From: Clostridiales bacterium
GTDB lineage: Bacteria; Bacillota; Clostridia; Oscillospirales; Ruminococcaceae
Assembly (NCBI GenBank): GCA_003150405.1
Contig: QAMM01000001.1
Coordinates: 124,001-188,000 of the forward strand
Direction: 5' to 3'
DNA: 64,000 nucleotides
The notes under the pieces are model-generated. The model was not told where the DNA came from. It did not search any database and saw only the letters and a list, made by a program, of their open reading frames with translations. Below are positions 8,331 through 15,823 of the stretch, in pieces; position 1 is the first letter of the stretch, and every line of letters starts with the position of its first letter. Both the position numbers and the translations under genes were made by a program.

Positions 8331-9320
8331 TCACGCCTCCGCACCCTTACGCTTCTCCAAAGCCGCCTCTGGATGTTTTTTGTTGTAACGAACCACAACC
8401 AGCCGTGTCAGCAGCGGGTTGAGAATATTGCTGAACACCACGGCGCTCGCAATTTGGGCCGTAGCCGTTTCCACATAAGGCAAAAAGCTGGGATCCAGCT
8501 CGCCCAGCATGGCTGGGATAGCAAGCGACATCGCCGCAATACCGCAGAATCCGCTCGACGCATGTCCTCTCCGATGCAGCAGCTTTTTCTCCACAACCAG
8601 CAGCGGCAGATTGTTGACAACCAGATAAACCACCGTCAGCGCCAATCCTTCGGCAAAGGCGTAGACACAGCTCATAAGATTGATGGAGGTACCCAGCGTA
8701 AAGCCCAGAAACGGCAGGCAAATGGTTCCCGCCGGAGCGAACAGCCGGCGAATCGCCGGGTCAAGGTTGCCCAGCAGCATCCCCAGCAAAAATGGTACGA
8801 CCGACGCCAAAAGCGCCATATAGTTCAGCCCGCCGCTGTTTTCAAAACTCAGAATGCAGATGGGCACCGCCGGAATGGAAATGAGGTTGAGCAACCCGTA
8901 AGCCGCACGGTCAATGTCGTCGCCATAGGCGTCCATCAGCCCAATGTAAAAGGCAGGCAGCAGGCTGGTCATTGCAATGACAAACGCCACCGACGAAATA
9001 CCAAACACACCCTCTTTCCCAAAGAGCAGAAAAAATACCGTTCCCGCCCCCACGCCGAGCAGCAGCTTGCAGAGCACCAGCGTACCGCCCCGCTTCAGGG
9101 TGATTTTCACCTGAGAAGGCTTAAACTGGGAACCGGAGAAAAACAGGATCATCCCAATGAGGGTCATGGTCCCTTTGCTGGTAAAGGCTGCCGAAAACGG
9201 GGTGCCAATCTCCAGAATCTGCGGCACAAAGGTATACAAAATACAGCCGAGCGCCAGCGGGACAATCATCAGCCCTGCAGGCACCCGTTTGATTGTGTCT
9301 AATAACCGGAAGGTTTTCAT
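8331..9320 (-). CDS. kdgT: 2-keto-3-deoxygluconate permease (KdgT family)
   Basis: Inner-membrane permease of about 329 residues with ten hydrophobic segments. The N terminus DTIKRVPAGLMIVPLALGCILYTFVPQ matches the KdgT signature, and the segments FSGSQFKPSQVK and GFCGIAAMSLAIPAMLGELDP are also typical. The family takes up 2-keto-3-deoxygluconate from pectin or hexuronate breakdown. I set the start at the ATG at 9320 (AGGTG nine bases ahead); the 19 upstream codons look unlike the family. There is no kdgK, kdgA or other hexuronate gene beside it, so the exact substrate is open. Confidence 0.85.
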   Translation of the reverse strand: MKTFRLLDTIKRVPAGLMIVPLALGCILYTFVPQILEIGTPFSAAFTSKGTMTLIGMILFFSGSQFKPSQVKITLKRGGTLVLCKLLLGVGAGTVFFLLFGKEGVFGISSVAFVIAMTSLLPAFYIGLMDAYGDDIDRAAYGLLNLISIPAVPICILSFENSGGLNYMALLASVVPFLLGMLLGNLDPAIRRLFAPAGTICLPFLGFTLGTSINLMSCVYAFAEGLALTVVYLVVNNLPLLVVEKKLLHRRGHASSGFCGIAAMSLAIPAMLGELDPSFLPYVETATAQIASAVVFSNILNPLLTRLVVVRYNKKHPEAALEKRKGAEA

Positions 9321-9711
9321 TGTTTCATACACCTGAACTTTCTTTGCAGCATTGAATTGGTTGGATGATTGCAGCATTGTTTTTCCGGCGCAGACAATAT
9401 CCGCACCGTTTTGTATCTATTATAACGGCTGACCGGTCCCGCGTCAAACCGGAATCCATTGCCCTAGCGCCAGTCCGCCACCCGCCATTTGAGAATCGGC
9501 AGATACAAAAAATGATTCAATCCCCGCCAACCGGCTCAAAATAAAGCGGCGCAAATAGGCTCTCTCCTTTAGCCGATTCCCGCGTACTGAAATCCTATGC
9601 ACAATCTATTTTCTGCCGGAGACAAAGGGGGGACCTTACCGCCCCCCGGATAGTATTTTTTATGACTCCCCGCTCTTTCATGCCAAGGCAGCCCTTTCCT
9701 TGATCACATTC
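9321..9711. other. Intergenic stretch without a supported gene
   Basis: Roughly 390 bases between the KDG permease start and the terminator of the TPM gene. It contains a run of C/G around 9626-9647 but no open frame with a ribosome site on either strand. It presumably carries the permease promoter. Confidence 0.5.
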
Positions 9712-9742
9712 AAAAAACACCTCCGGCAGATGCCGGAGGTGT
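9712..9742 (-). terminator. Terminator of the zinc-ribbon/SPFH/TPM operon
   Basis: Perfect 12-base stem (9718-9729 with 9731-9742), followed on the minus strand by TTTTTT. It lies 11 bases beyond the stop codon of the TPM gene. Confidence 0.88.
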
Positions 9743-9752
9743 TTCAAAGCAC

Positions 9753-10601
9753 TTAAAACCTGCGTCCGCCGCCGCCGTGGGAACGGCCGCTGCTGGAACG
9801 GTGGGTCGTACTCCTTGTATAGGAGCGCCCCCCTGAGCTTCGCCCACCCGAGCTTGACGACGTATTCTGTACCACCACGCTGCTCAGCGATTTGTTGATA
9901 AACCGGTCCTCGTTTCTGGTCAGCAGCAGCTTGGCGTTCTGCCGGAACGGATACGCCTCCTCCGCGGATTTCATCCGGTACCGCCGCCAGACCGCCACAC
10001 AGCAGAGAAAACCCGCGCCGAGCGAGATAACAACCGCCACCAGTATTTCCACCAGTGTCAGCGAACGGTATTTTACCATCTGACCGGTCTCGGAATCGTA
10101 CTGGTATTGCCCATCTGGTACGCCCTGCCGCATAAAAATGTCGGCGTTCTCCAAAAAAGCAAACGCCGCTTCGGCGTATTCCCCTTCCGACAGGCCCACG
10201 TAGGCTTCATCCAGAATATCGTCAATCCGCCCGTCGGTCAGGATATTAACAGCCGCGCCTGTTGTGGAAATCCACGCCTCCCGGTTGTCCATATCAATCA
10301 GGAACAAAACGCCCCGGCTGTCGCCGCCCACGCCAAAACCACCGTAGTCATAGTAATCATCCGCGTAATCCCGCGCGCTCTTTCCCTGGGCGTCGTAGGT
10401 GGTCACCACCACAAAGTCCATGTTATAGCGGTTCTGCATCTGCACAATCTGCGCTTCCATTTCCGCAATCTCCTGCCCGGTGAACAGCGCCGCTTGGTCA
10501 AATACCCGCTTTTCTTCCGCACCTGCTGTTCCAAAGCAGCAAAGCAGCAGCAAAACTGGGAACAGCACGCCTGCAAAGGCCCGTATTACCCTCTGTTTCA
10601 T
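9753..10601 (-). CDS. TPM-domain membrane protein (YdjH/YgcG-like)
   Basis: Secreted/membrane protein of 282 residues: signal peptide at 1-28 (LLLLCCFGTAGA), a TPM domain at about 30-165 (VFDQAALFTGQEIAEMEAQI; DFVVVTTYDAQGKSARDYADDYYDYGGFG; GVLFLIDMDNREAWISTTG), a transmembrane helix near 183-205, and a C-terminal tail rich in Ser, Gly and Arg (SSSSGGRSSGGRSY...SHGGGGRRF). TPM domains occur in envelope proteins linked to membrane stress and photosystem repair. Its start codon overlaps the stop of the zinc-ribbon gene by four bases (ATGA). Last gene of a four-gene operon comparable to B. subtilis ydjG-ydjH-ydjI. Confidence 0.88.
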   Translation of the reverse strand: MKQRVIRAFAGVLFPVLLLLCCFGTAGAEEKRVFDQAALFTGQEIAEMEAQIVQMQNRYNMDFVVVTTYDAQGKSARDYADDYYDYGGFGVGGDSRGVLFLIDMDNREAWISTTGAAVNILTDGRIDDILDEAYVGLSEGEYAEAAFAFLENADIFMRQGVPDGQYQYDSETGQMVKYRSLTLVEILVAVVISLGAGFLCCVAVWRRYRMKSAEEAYPFRQNAKLLLTRNEDRFINKSLSSVVVQNTSSSSGGRSSGGRSYTRSTTHRSSSGRSHGGGGRRF

Positions 10602-11632
10602 AGCAGGTACCCTCCCAGCAGTGTGAGCAGGAGCAGCAGGCTGGAAACCGCGCCAAACAGCGCTGACAATTTGCCGAAACTCACTGGAAGCCGCCCGCAG
10701 ACCTTGCCGGTCTGCCCGTTCATCACATAATAATAAAGCGTTTCTTTGTGCCGGTAGGTCAGCACCCAGACTGGCAGCAGGGCGTACCGCGCCTTCATAT
10801 CGGCCACATTTGCCCGGAAATCCCGCACATTGACAGCAGTATATCCGCGCACATTCTCCCGCAACAGGGTCTGTGCGTACCCCTTGGTCTCAGCGGCAAT
10901 TCCGCTCTCCAGCTCCTTGTGTTCAATATCCCGCTTTTCGGCGAGAAAACCAGAGAGGTAGGCCATGGTAAAGGGGCGCATTTTCTTACGGTCAAACGGC
11001 TGCACCGCTTCCACCAGCGCTGCATTTGAATTTTTCAGCGCGTTTTTTGCCAGATCCGCAAACTGCACGCTTCCTGCACGGCTGACCCGGTAAAAGCTGG
11101 TCTCGGTGTAGCGGATGTTTCCAGTGCGCCAGGTGCGGACATTGCGCGCATCCGCCTCCATGTTGACCTGCAAGGTGCAGTCGGTCAGCCAATAGGGGTA
11201 ATACACGCCCGATAATTTCTGTATCTGCTCCTCCGAGAAAAACGCCCGAGGCAGGAACTTCTTTTTCCGAACCCAGCTGCGGAACCGCGCCACCGCCTCT
11301 TCCCGGTCAAAGGCAAAGGGGAGCACCTGGTCGGGCTTCAGGCTGCCTCCCAGCCGTCCCGAAAGCACCACCGGGTTATGGCAGTAAAAGCAAAAGGTTG
11401 CCGCGGTGGAATCATCGGTCATCACCTCCGCACCGCAGCTCGGACAGGTGTAGACCACCGCGTCCGGCTCATCGGGTGCCGTCTGTTCGGCACTCTCCTC
11501 CTGCGGCTCCATCCGCGCCATTTCCTGCTCGCTAAACCGGCTGCCGCAGTAGTCGCATCGAAACGCTTGACGTTCCGGGTCAAAGGTCAGCTCCGCGTCA
11601 CAGTTGGGACACTTATAGGTCACAGTTGCCAT
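10598..11632 (-). CDS. TFIIB-type zinc-ribbon membrane protein (YdjG-like)
   Basis: Protein of about 344 residues. It has two N-terminal zinc ribbons (CPNCDAELTF...CDYCGSRFSEQE and CPSCGAEVM...CFYCHNPVV), a central domain seen in YdjG-type proteins (FLPRAFFSEEQIQKLSGVYYPYWLTD; YALLPVWVLTYRHKETLYYYVMNGQTGKVCG) and a single C-terminal membrane helix (LFGAVSSLLLLLTLLGGYLL). ATG at 11632 has AGGAGG nine bases ahead; the GTG two codons upstream is too close to that site. It overlaps the TPM gene and follows the SPFH gene by 28 bases. Known relatives act in envelope stress with PspA; no PspA gene is visible here. Confidence 0.85.
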   Translation of the reverse strand: MATVTYKCPNCDAELTFDPERQAFRCDYCGSRFSEQEMARMEPQEESAEQTAPDEPDAVVYTCPSCGAEVMTDDSTAATFCFYCHNPVVLSGRLGGSLKPDQVLPFAFDREEAVARFRSWVRKKKFLPRAFFSEEQIQKLSGVYYPYWLTDCTLQVNMEADARNVRTWRTGNIRYTETSFYRVSRAGSVQFADLAKNALKNSNAALVEAVQPFDRKKMRPFTMAYLSGFLAEKRDIEHKELESGIAAETKGYAQTLLRENVRGYTAVNVRDFRANVADMKARYALLPVWVLTYRHKETLYYYVMNGQTGKVCGRLPVSFGKLSALFGAVSSLLLLLTLLGGYLL

Positions 11633-11660
11633 AGGCACGAACCTCCTGTTTTTCTGTTGC

Positions 11661-12971
11661 TTATTCCTTTACGTCGCTCCCGTCAATCGGGTCGCCACAC
11701 TGCGGGCAGAATTTTGGCAGCGGGCCAGACATATCCGGCTCATAGCCGCATTTGCTGCATTTTATCTGCTGTACCGGACGCGGCTTGCCGCATTCGCTAC
11801 AAAAACGCCCCTCCGTATTCTGGTGGCCGCAGGTACAGGTCCAACCCTGCGCCTTTGGCTTTGGTTTGCCGCACTCACTGCAAAAATTCCCGCTGTTCTT
11901 TTTGCCGCAGGCGCAGGTCCACTCATCCGCCGCTGGGGCCGGTGTCGCTGCCGCCTGAGCAGCCTGCTGGTTCGCCATCTGCTGCTGGTTGGACTGAGAA
12001 GCCGCTCCTACAAAGCCGCCGCCCGCCTGCATGCCGACACCCATTCCCATAAAGCCTGCCATGCTGCCGTTCGCGTTGGAACCGGCGGCCTCCATGCCGC
12101 GCGCCACCGCGCCCTGCACATAACCTTCCCTCACATTCGGATCGCCCAGCATAGCGCCCTGGTTACGCATGTTGATGAGCTTGGCCGACTCCTCATCATA
12201 CGAAATGCTGGCAATGCCAACCGCCTGCACCTCCATGCCGCGCATCTGGTTCCATTCCTCATCCAGAATATCGCTCATGTATTTGCTGAGCTCCCGCCCC
12301 TTGGAGGGTACAAATGAGATGCGAACCCCATCGGCAGACATCTGGTTGATCGCCGACTGAAGCGCCTCTAAAAACTCAGAGAAATACTGTTCGTTGATTT
12401 CTTCAATGTTCACACGTTCGGCGTTGCGCGGGATCGCCTCAGAGTAAAACTTAATCGGGTCTTTTATTTTAATGGAGTAGGTGCCGTGGGTGCGTAAAAA
12501 CAATTCCGCATTATAAAAATTGTCAAAGTAGTTGATGGGGTTGCGGGTTCCGAATTTAATCCCCTTAATCTCCTGCAGATTGATGTAAAACACCTTTTGC
12601 ATCGTCGGGGTAACGCCGCCGTATTTCACACGGTTAAAGGATTCCTTGACCGCGGCGCCAAGCTGGCCGTTAAACAGCGACGGCAGCGACGAATTGTTGA
12701 CGGTGTAGTAGCCTTCCTCCGCCGTGTAATCCACAATTTTGCCGCCGTCCACCAACATCATAAACTGGTTGGGGTAGACGTGAATGACCGACCCGTTCGA
12801 CACAGTGGCCGCCGTCCCCTTGACGTTGGAGTTGCGACGGTCAGACGCACGCACCGTCACACCGCTTGTAAAAACGGTATTGCCCGCCATATTGTCCGGT
12901 TCAATGACCTCCAGCCACTGGTCGACAAGCCCGCCGCTGATTGCGCTGACCGCCGCTTTGATAATTCCCAT
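11661..12971 (-). CDS. SPFH/virion-core-type protein with C-terminal zinc ribbons (YdjI-like)
   Basis: Protein of about 436 residues. The N-terminal ~290 residues are the SPFH 'virion core' domain (N terminus MGIIKAAVSAISGGLVDQWLEVIEPDN; also FGTRNPINYFDNFYNAELFLRTHGTYSIKI). A Gly/Met/Gln-rich linker follows, then three zinc ribbons (CACGKKNSGNFCSECGKP; CTCGHQNTEGRFCSECGKP; CSKCGYEPDMSGPLPKFCPQC). The ATG at 12971 has GGAGG nine bases upstream, and its N terminus resembles that of B. subtilis YdjI; the ATG at 12977 is only three bases from the site. It sits between a Tim44-like zinc-ribbon gene and the YdjG-like gene, all co-oriented and closely spaced. Confidence 0.87.
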   Translation of the reverse strand: MGIIKAAVSAISGGLVDQWLEVIEPDNMAGNTVFTSGVTVRASDRRNSNVKGTAATVSNGSVIHVYPNQFMMLVDGGKIVDYTAEEGYYTVNNSSLPSLFNGQLGAAVKESFNRVKYGGVTPTMQKVFYINLQEIKGIKFGTRNPINYFDNFYNAELFLRTHGTYSIKIKDPIKFYSEAIPRNAERVNIEEINEQYFSEFLEALQSAINQMSADGVRISFVPSKGRELSKYMSDILDEEWNQMRGMEVQAVGIASISYDEESAKLINMRNQGAMLGDPNVREGYVQGAVARGMEAAGSNANGSMAGFMGMGVGMQAGGGFVGAASQSNQQQMANQQAAQAAATPAPAADEWTCACGKKNSGNFCSECGKPKPKAQGWTCTCGHQNTEGRFCSECGKPRPVQQIKCSKCGYEPDMSGPLPKFCPQCGDPIDGSDVKE

Positions 12972-13003
12972 ACTCATTGCCCTCCCTAATTGTTGCTGTA
13001 TCG

Positions 13004-13762
13004 CTACATCGCCTCGGTAAATCCGCTGAGTTCCCAGGCGTAAAGATTAACCTCTTTCACCTCAAGCCCGCAGTATTCACACCGCTTGAGACCAAGTGCT
13101 GTCACCGGCGCGCCGCAATTCGGGCAGGTGAGTCCAACGGCCTTGTCGCCCCCGGCTCCCCTAACCTGCTCGGCGTCCTGTATGTAAAGAAAATCCAGGT
13201 TGTATTTGGTCTGTTCCAGCCGTTCCTTGCTCCCGGCCTTCACCATCCCGTCCTTCAGCACATAATGCCGGTAACCCACTGCGCTCTGCAAGGTGATGAC
13301 GCACCGCCCGGCTTCTTTCCGGTACCGGCTGATTTCGGTACGGTGGATGGTGATCTCCTCAAACACCTCCCGCTCGCCGCGCCCTTTGGTGTCGGCTATC
13401 CGCAGCTCCACCTGCTTGCGGAGCGCCGCTGACCTCCCCTTCAAGCCGGACATCTCCTGTGCTGACAGCGCCAGCAGCGCCGCGCGGAGTGTGTTCTCCG
13501 CCTGCTGACGGAACTGTTCGTACTGGAACTGGGGAAAGTCCTCTGCAATCTGCGGCAGATACAACTTGGTCATGCCGGAAACCGACTTTGGCTCCAGCGA
13601 AAGCCGTTCCTGCTGCGCGGCCCAGCCTTTTGCAAGGCTGACCGTGCCGAACGCCGCGCGGGAAAACGCCCGCACCCTGCGCCGTACCGCACAGACCGCC
13701 CAAACAATCAGCCCAGCCGCTGCCAGCAGAACAGCCGCCGCCAAAAGCCACCCCCAGTCCAT
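13004..13762 (-). CDS. Membrane-anchored zinc-ribbon protein, Tim44-like middle domain
   Basis: Protein of 252 residues with one N-terminal transmembrane helix (3-27), a basic stretch, a Tim44-like domain (about 60-185; it includes LPQIAEDFPQFQYEQFRQQAENTL) and a C-terminal zinc ribbon (CPNCGAPVTALGLKRCEYCG). ATG at 13762 follows GGGGGGAA by five bases. It is the first gene of the operon that continues with the SPFH, zinc-ribbon and TPM proteins, so it probably works in the same membrane assembly. The Tim44 assignment rests on resemblance of one segment and should be treated as tentative. Confidence 0.8.
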   Translation of the reverse strand: MDWGWLLAAAVLLAAAGLIVWAVCAVRRRVRAFSRAAFGTVSLAKGWAAQQERLSLEPKSVSGMTKLYLPQIAEDFPQFQYEQFRQQAENTLRAALLALSAQEMSGLKGRSAALRKQVELRIADTKGRGEREVFEEITIHRTEISRYRKEAGRCVITLQSAVGYRHYVLKDGMVKAGSKERLEQTKYNLDFLYIQDAEQVRGAGGDKAVGLTCPNCGAPVTALGLKRCEYCGLEVKEVNLYAWELSGFTEAM

Positions 13763-14118
13763 TTGGGTTCCCCCCTTTGTTTTTCAAAAAGCCATCCGGA
13801 TTCTAAACACGCCCGGAGATTCCGCCTAACCATCTATATTCCAAGCAATTACTATGCCGTCCCTCTTTGGAGCCATTCTTAGGATCGGGGCCATTCTACC
13901 CATTATACACAGAAAACACGGTATCGTCCACCCCTCACCCAAGCAGCAGGCAGCGCCTATATTTCCGCTCTATTTTTTTAAAAAGCTCCGGCTAAATCCA
14001 ATTTTTTCTGAAACAGTCCGTTTGCCCCATTGTAGCACGTCCAAAACAAAAAAGGAAGCAAAACAGCCGGGACTTCCAAAACCTTTTTGTCCGCTTTCCT
14101 CCATAGGGGTTGTACCTT

Positions 14119-14150
14119 TAAAAAGCCGCCGGGAAGAGGCTCCCCGGCGG
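14119..14150 (-). terminator. Terminator of the LysM-GH18 gene
   Basis: GC-rich stem (GCCGCCGGG with CCCCGGCGG, 14125-14150) followed on the minus strand by TTTTTAAA. Confidence 0.82.
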
Positions 14151-14168
14151 TGGGTTCTGCTGTTGTTT

Positions 14169-15455
14169 CTACACAACCACCTTGCGCAGTGCGTAGGCTG
14201 CGTTTACATAGGCCCAGTTTTGGGCAAAGGGGCGCATGATGTTCCAATATCCCCCGCCCAGCAGGCAAAATTCATCGATCAGGTCAAATTTTGCGCGGAT
14301 GCTGCGTACATCCTCAAACCAAACGGTATGCTTCACCCCAGCGCGGGTGAAATATGCAAAGGTCGGGGACTGCGCAGCCTCATCAAAGAGAATTTCCGCC
14401 CCATACCGCGCTGCAAGCTGTACCGCATATTCATTGCTGATGGAAACCGCCCGCGTCGTGCTTCGTTCAAACGGGAGCGGCCAGTCATACCCGTAGTTTG
14501 GAATGCCAAGAAAAATTTTCCCGGCCGGAATTTCCGTTACCGCGTACTCCACCACTTCCCGCACCCGGTTCAAAGGCGCCACCGCCATTGGCGGGCCGTA
14601 GGTGTAACCCCACTCGTAGGTCATCAGCAACACTGTATCGGATATAGCGCCGACCGCCCCATAGTCGTGCGATTCGTAAAGAATCCCCTTCTGCGCGGCG
14701 GATACCTTGGGTGCAAGGTCAGTGTTGATGAAAAAGCCGTTTTCATGCATCCGTTCTGTAGCCCTTTCCAAAAAAGCAAGGAACCCTTCCCGGTCTGCCG
14801 GTGCAATAAATTCAAAGTCAATGTCCAGCCCCAAATACCCTTTTCGGCGCATCACCTCTACAACATTGTCAAGCACTTTTTCCTGAAGCACCGCATTCCG
14901 AAACAGCAGGCCGGCGCGCTCACTGTTGAAGTTCCCGTCCTCCGCAATCGAGGAAAGCACCATCACCGGCGCCGTGCGGAACTCATACGCGCGGTTGATC
15001 AGACGCTGGTCGTCAATCCCAATGAGTTCCCCATCCGGAGTGAACCCATAGGAGAAGATGGCAAGATAGGTTAAAAAAGGCAATGCGTGCAGCAACACGC
15101 TCTGTTGAATGTAGGGGTAGGCATAACCGTACAGCGCAATCTCCCGCTTTTTCTGGTACTGGAACCGCAGGGCAAGGGACTGCCCCGGAATGAGAAACGG
15201 GCTGTTCACCAGTGTGGGGTTGTTCTGCACCAGCGCAAGCGCCGTGGTGCCGTACCGGGCGGCGATTGAGGCGAGCGTATCCCCCGGACGCACCGTATAG
15301 GTTGCCGCCGGCACCAGAATAATCAGCGCCTGCCCCGGCACCAGCTCCTGCGCACGCGCCAGCCCGTTGTCGCTGATGATCCGCTGAACCGAAACGCCGT
15401 ACCTTCGGGCAATGTTGTAAATGGTGTCGCCCTGTTTTACCACATAGAGGATCAT
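14169..15455 (-). CDS. LysM-GH18 spore-cortex N-acetylglucosaminidase (YaaH/SleL-like)
   Basis: Protein of 428 residues: two LysM peptidoglycan-binding repeats (about 3-48 and 52-97; VKQGDTIYNIARRYGVS, VRPGDTLASIAARYGTT), then a glycoside hydrolase family 18 barrel. The catalytic DxDxE motif is intact (D211, D213, E215 in YLGLDIDFEF). Known members (YaaH/SleL) are spore-coat or cortex-associated enzymes that cleave cortex fragments during germination. There is no signal peptide, as expected for a protein assembled on the spore from the mother cell. ATG at 15455 follows AAAGGCGGTG. A sporulation-like promoter (15494-15521) lies just upstream. Confidence 0.92.
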   Translation of the reverse strand: MILYVVKQGDTIYNIARRYGVSVQRIISDNGLARAQELVPGQALIILVPAATYTVRPGDTLASIAARYGTTALALVQNNPTLVNSPFLIPGQSLALRFQYQKKREIALYGYAYPYIQQSVLLHALPFLTYLAIFSYGFTPDGELIGIDDQRLINRAYEFRTAPVMVLSSIAEDGNFNSERAGLLFRNAVLQEKVLDNVVEVMRRKGYLGLDIDFEFIAPADREGFLAFLERATERMHENGFFINTDLAPKVSAAQKGILYESHDYGAVGAISDTVLLMTYEWGYTYGPPMAVAPLNRVREVVEYAVTEIPAGKIFLGIPNYGYDWPLPFERSTTRAVSISNEYAVQLAARYGAEILFDEAAQSPTFAYFTRAGVKHTVWFEDVRSIRAKFDLIDEFCLLGGGYWNIMRPFAQNWAYVNAAYALRKVVV

Positions 15456-15493
15456 ACTGCCGCACCGCCTTTACTAAAAAATTCGCTTGTTCC

Positions 15494-15521
15494 ATTCTAT
15501 GCACGCCGCGGCGGATTGGTG
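15494..15521 (-). promoter_or_regulatory. Possible SigK/SigE-type sporulation promoter
   Basis: On the minus strand CACC (15521-15518), a 16-base spacer, then GCATAGAAT ending at 15494. This fits the SigK pattern mACm-N16-gCATAnnnT, and the -10 also fits SigE. The predicted start is about 30 bases ahead of the GH18 start codon. The motif is short, so chance is possible. Confidence 0.45.
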
Positions 15522-15810
15522 CCGGAAATCCCCCCATTTCTCCGGGCCGCTGTTCATCCGCTCTTTTCACCGCACCCCTTCTTTTTTACCCCAAGCCCAT
15601 CGGCATTCCGCTTTTTTAACCGCCGTCCCAAAGAGCAATGCAATCCCTTTCCCCTCTCTTCGCCTGCCAATGCTTCTCGGTGCCATCTCTCCGGCAGCCT
15701 GTACAATCCCCATGTGCACCGCGCCGGCCGTCAAAATTTTCTTGCCTTTATCCGCTGTTTACGTTATTCTGGTATTATTGTTTTTATCAACCGTTTGCAA
15801 CGGCTTTTCT
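15522..15810. other. Intergenic region between divergent GH18 and P-type ATPase genes
   Basis: No gene supported. A candidate plus-strand promoter lies at 15742-15770: TTGCCT, 17-base spacer, TATTCT. It would give a leader of about 50 bases before the ATPase. An open frame runs through here into the ATPase but has no ribosome site of its own. Confidence 0.45.
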
Positions 15811-15823
15811 AAGGAGTATTGCT

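Noticed and set aside
15638..15823. 62-codon N-terminal extension of the P-type ATPase
   Set aside because: No family similarity and it crosses the likely promoter; AAGGAG is correctly spaced for the TTG at 15824.
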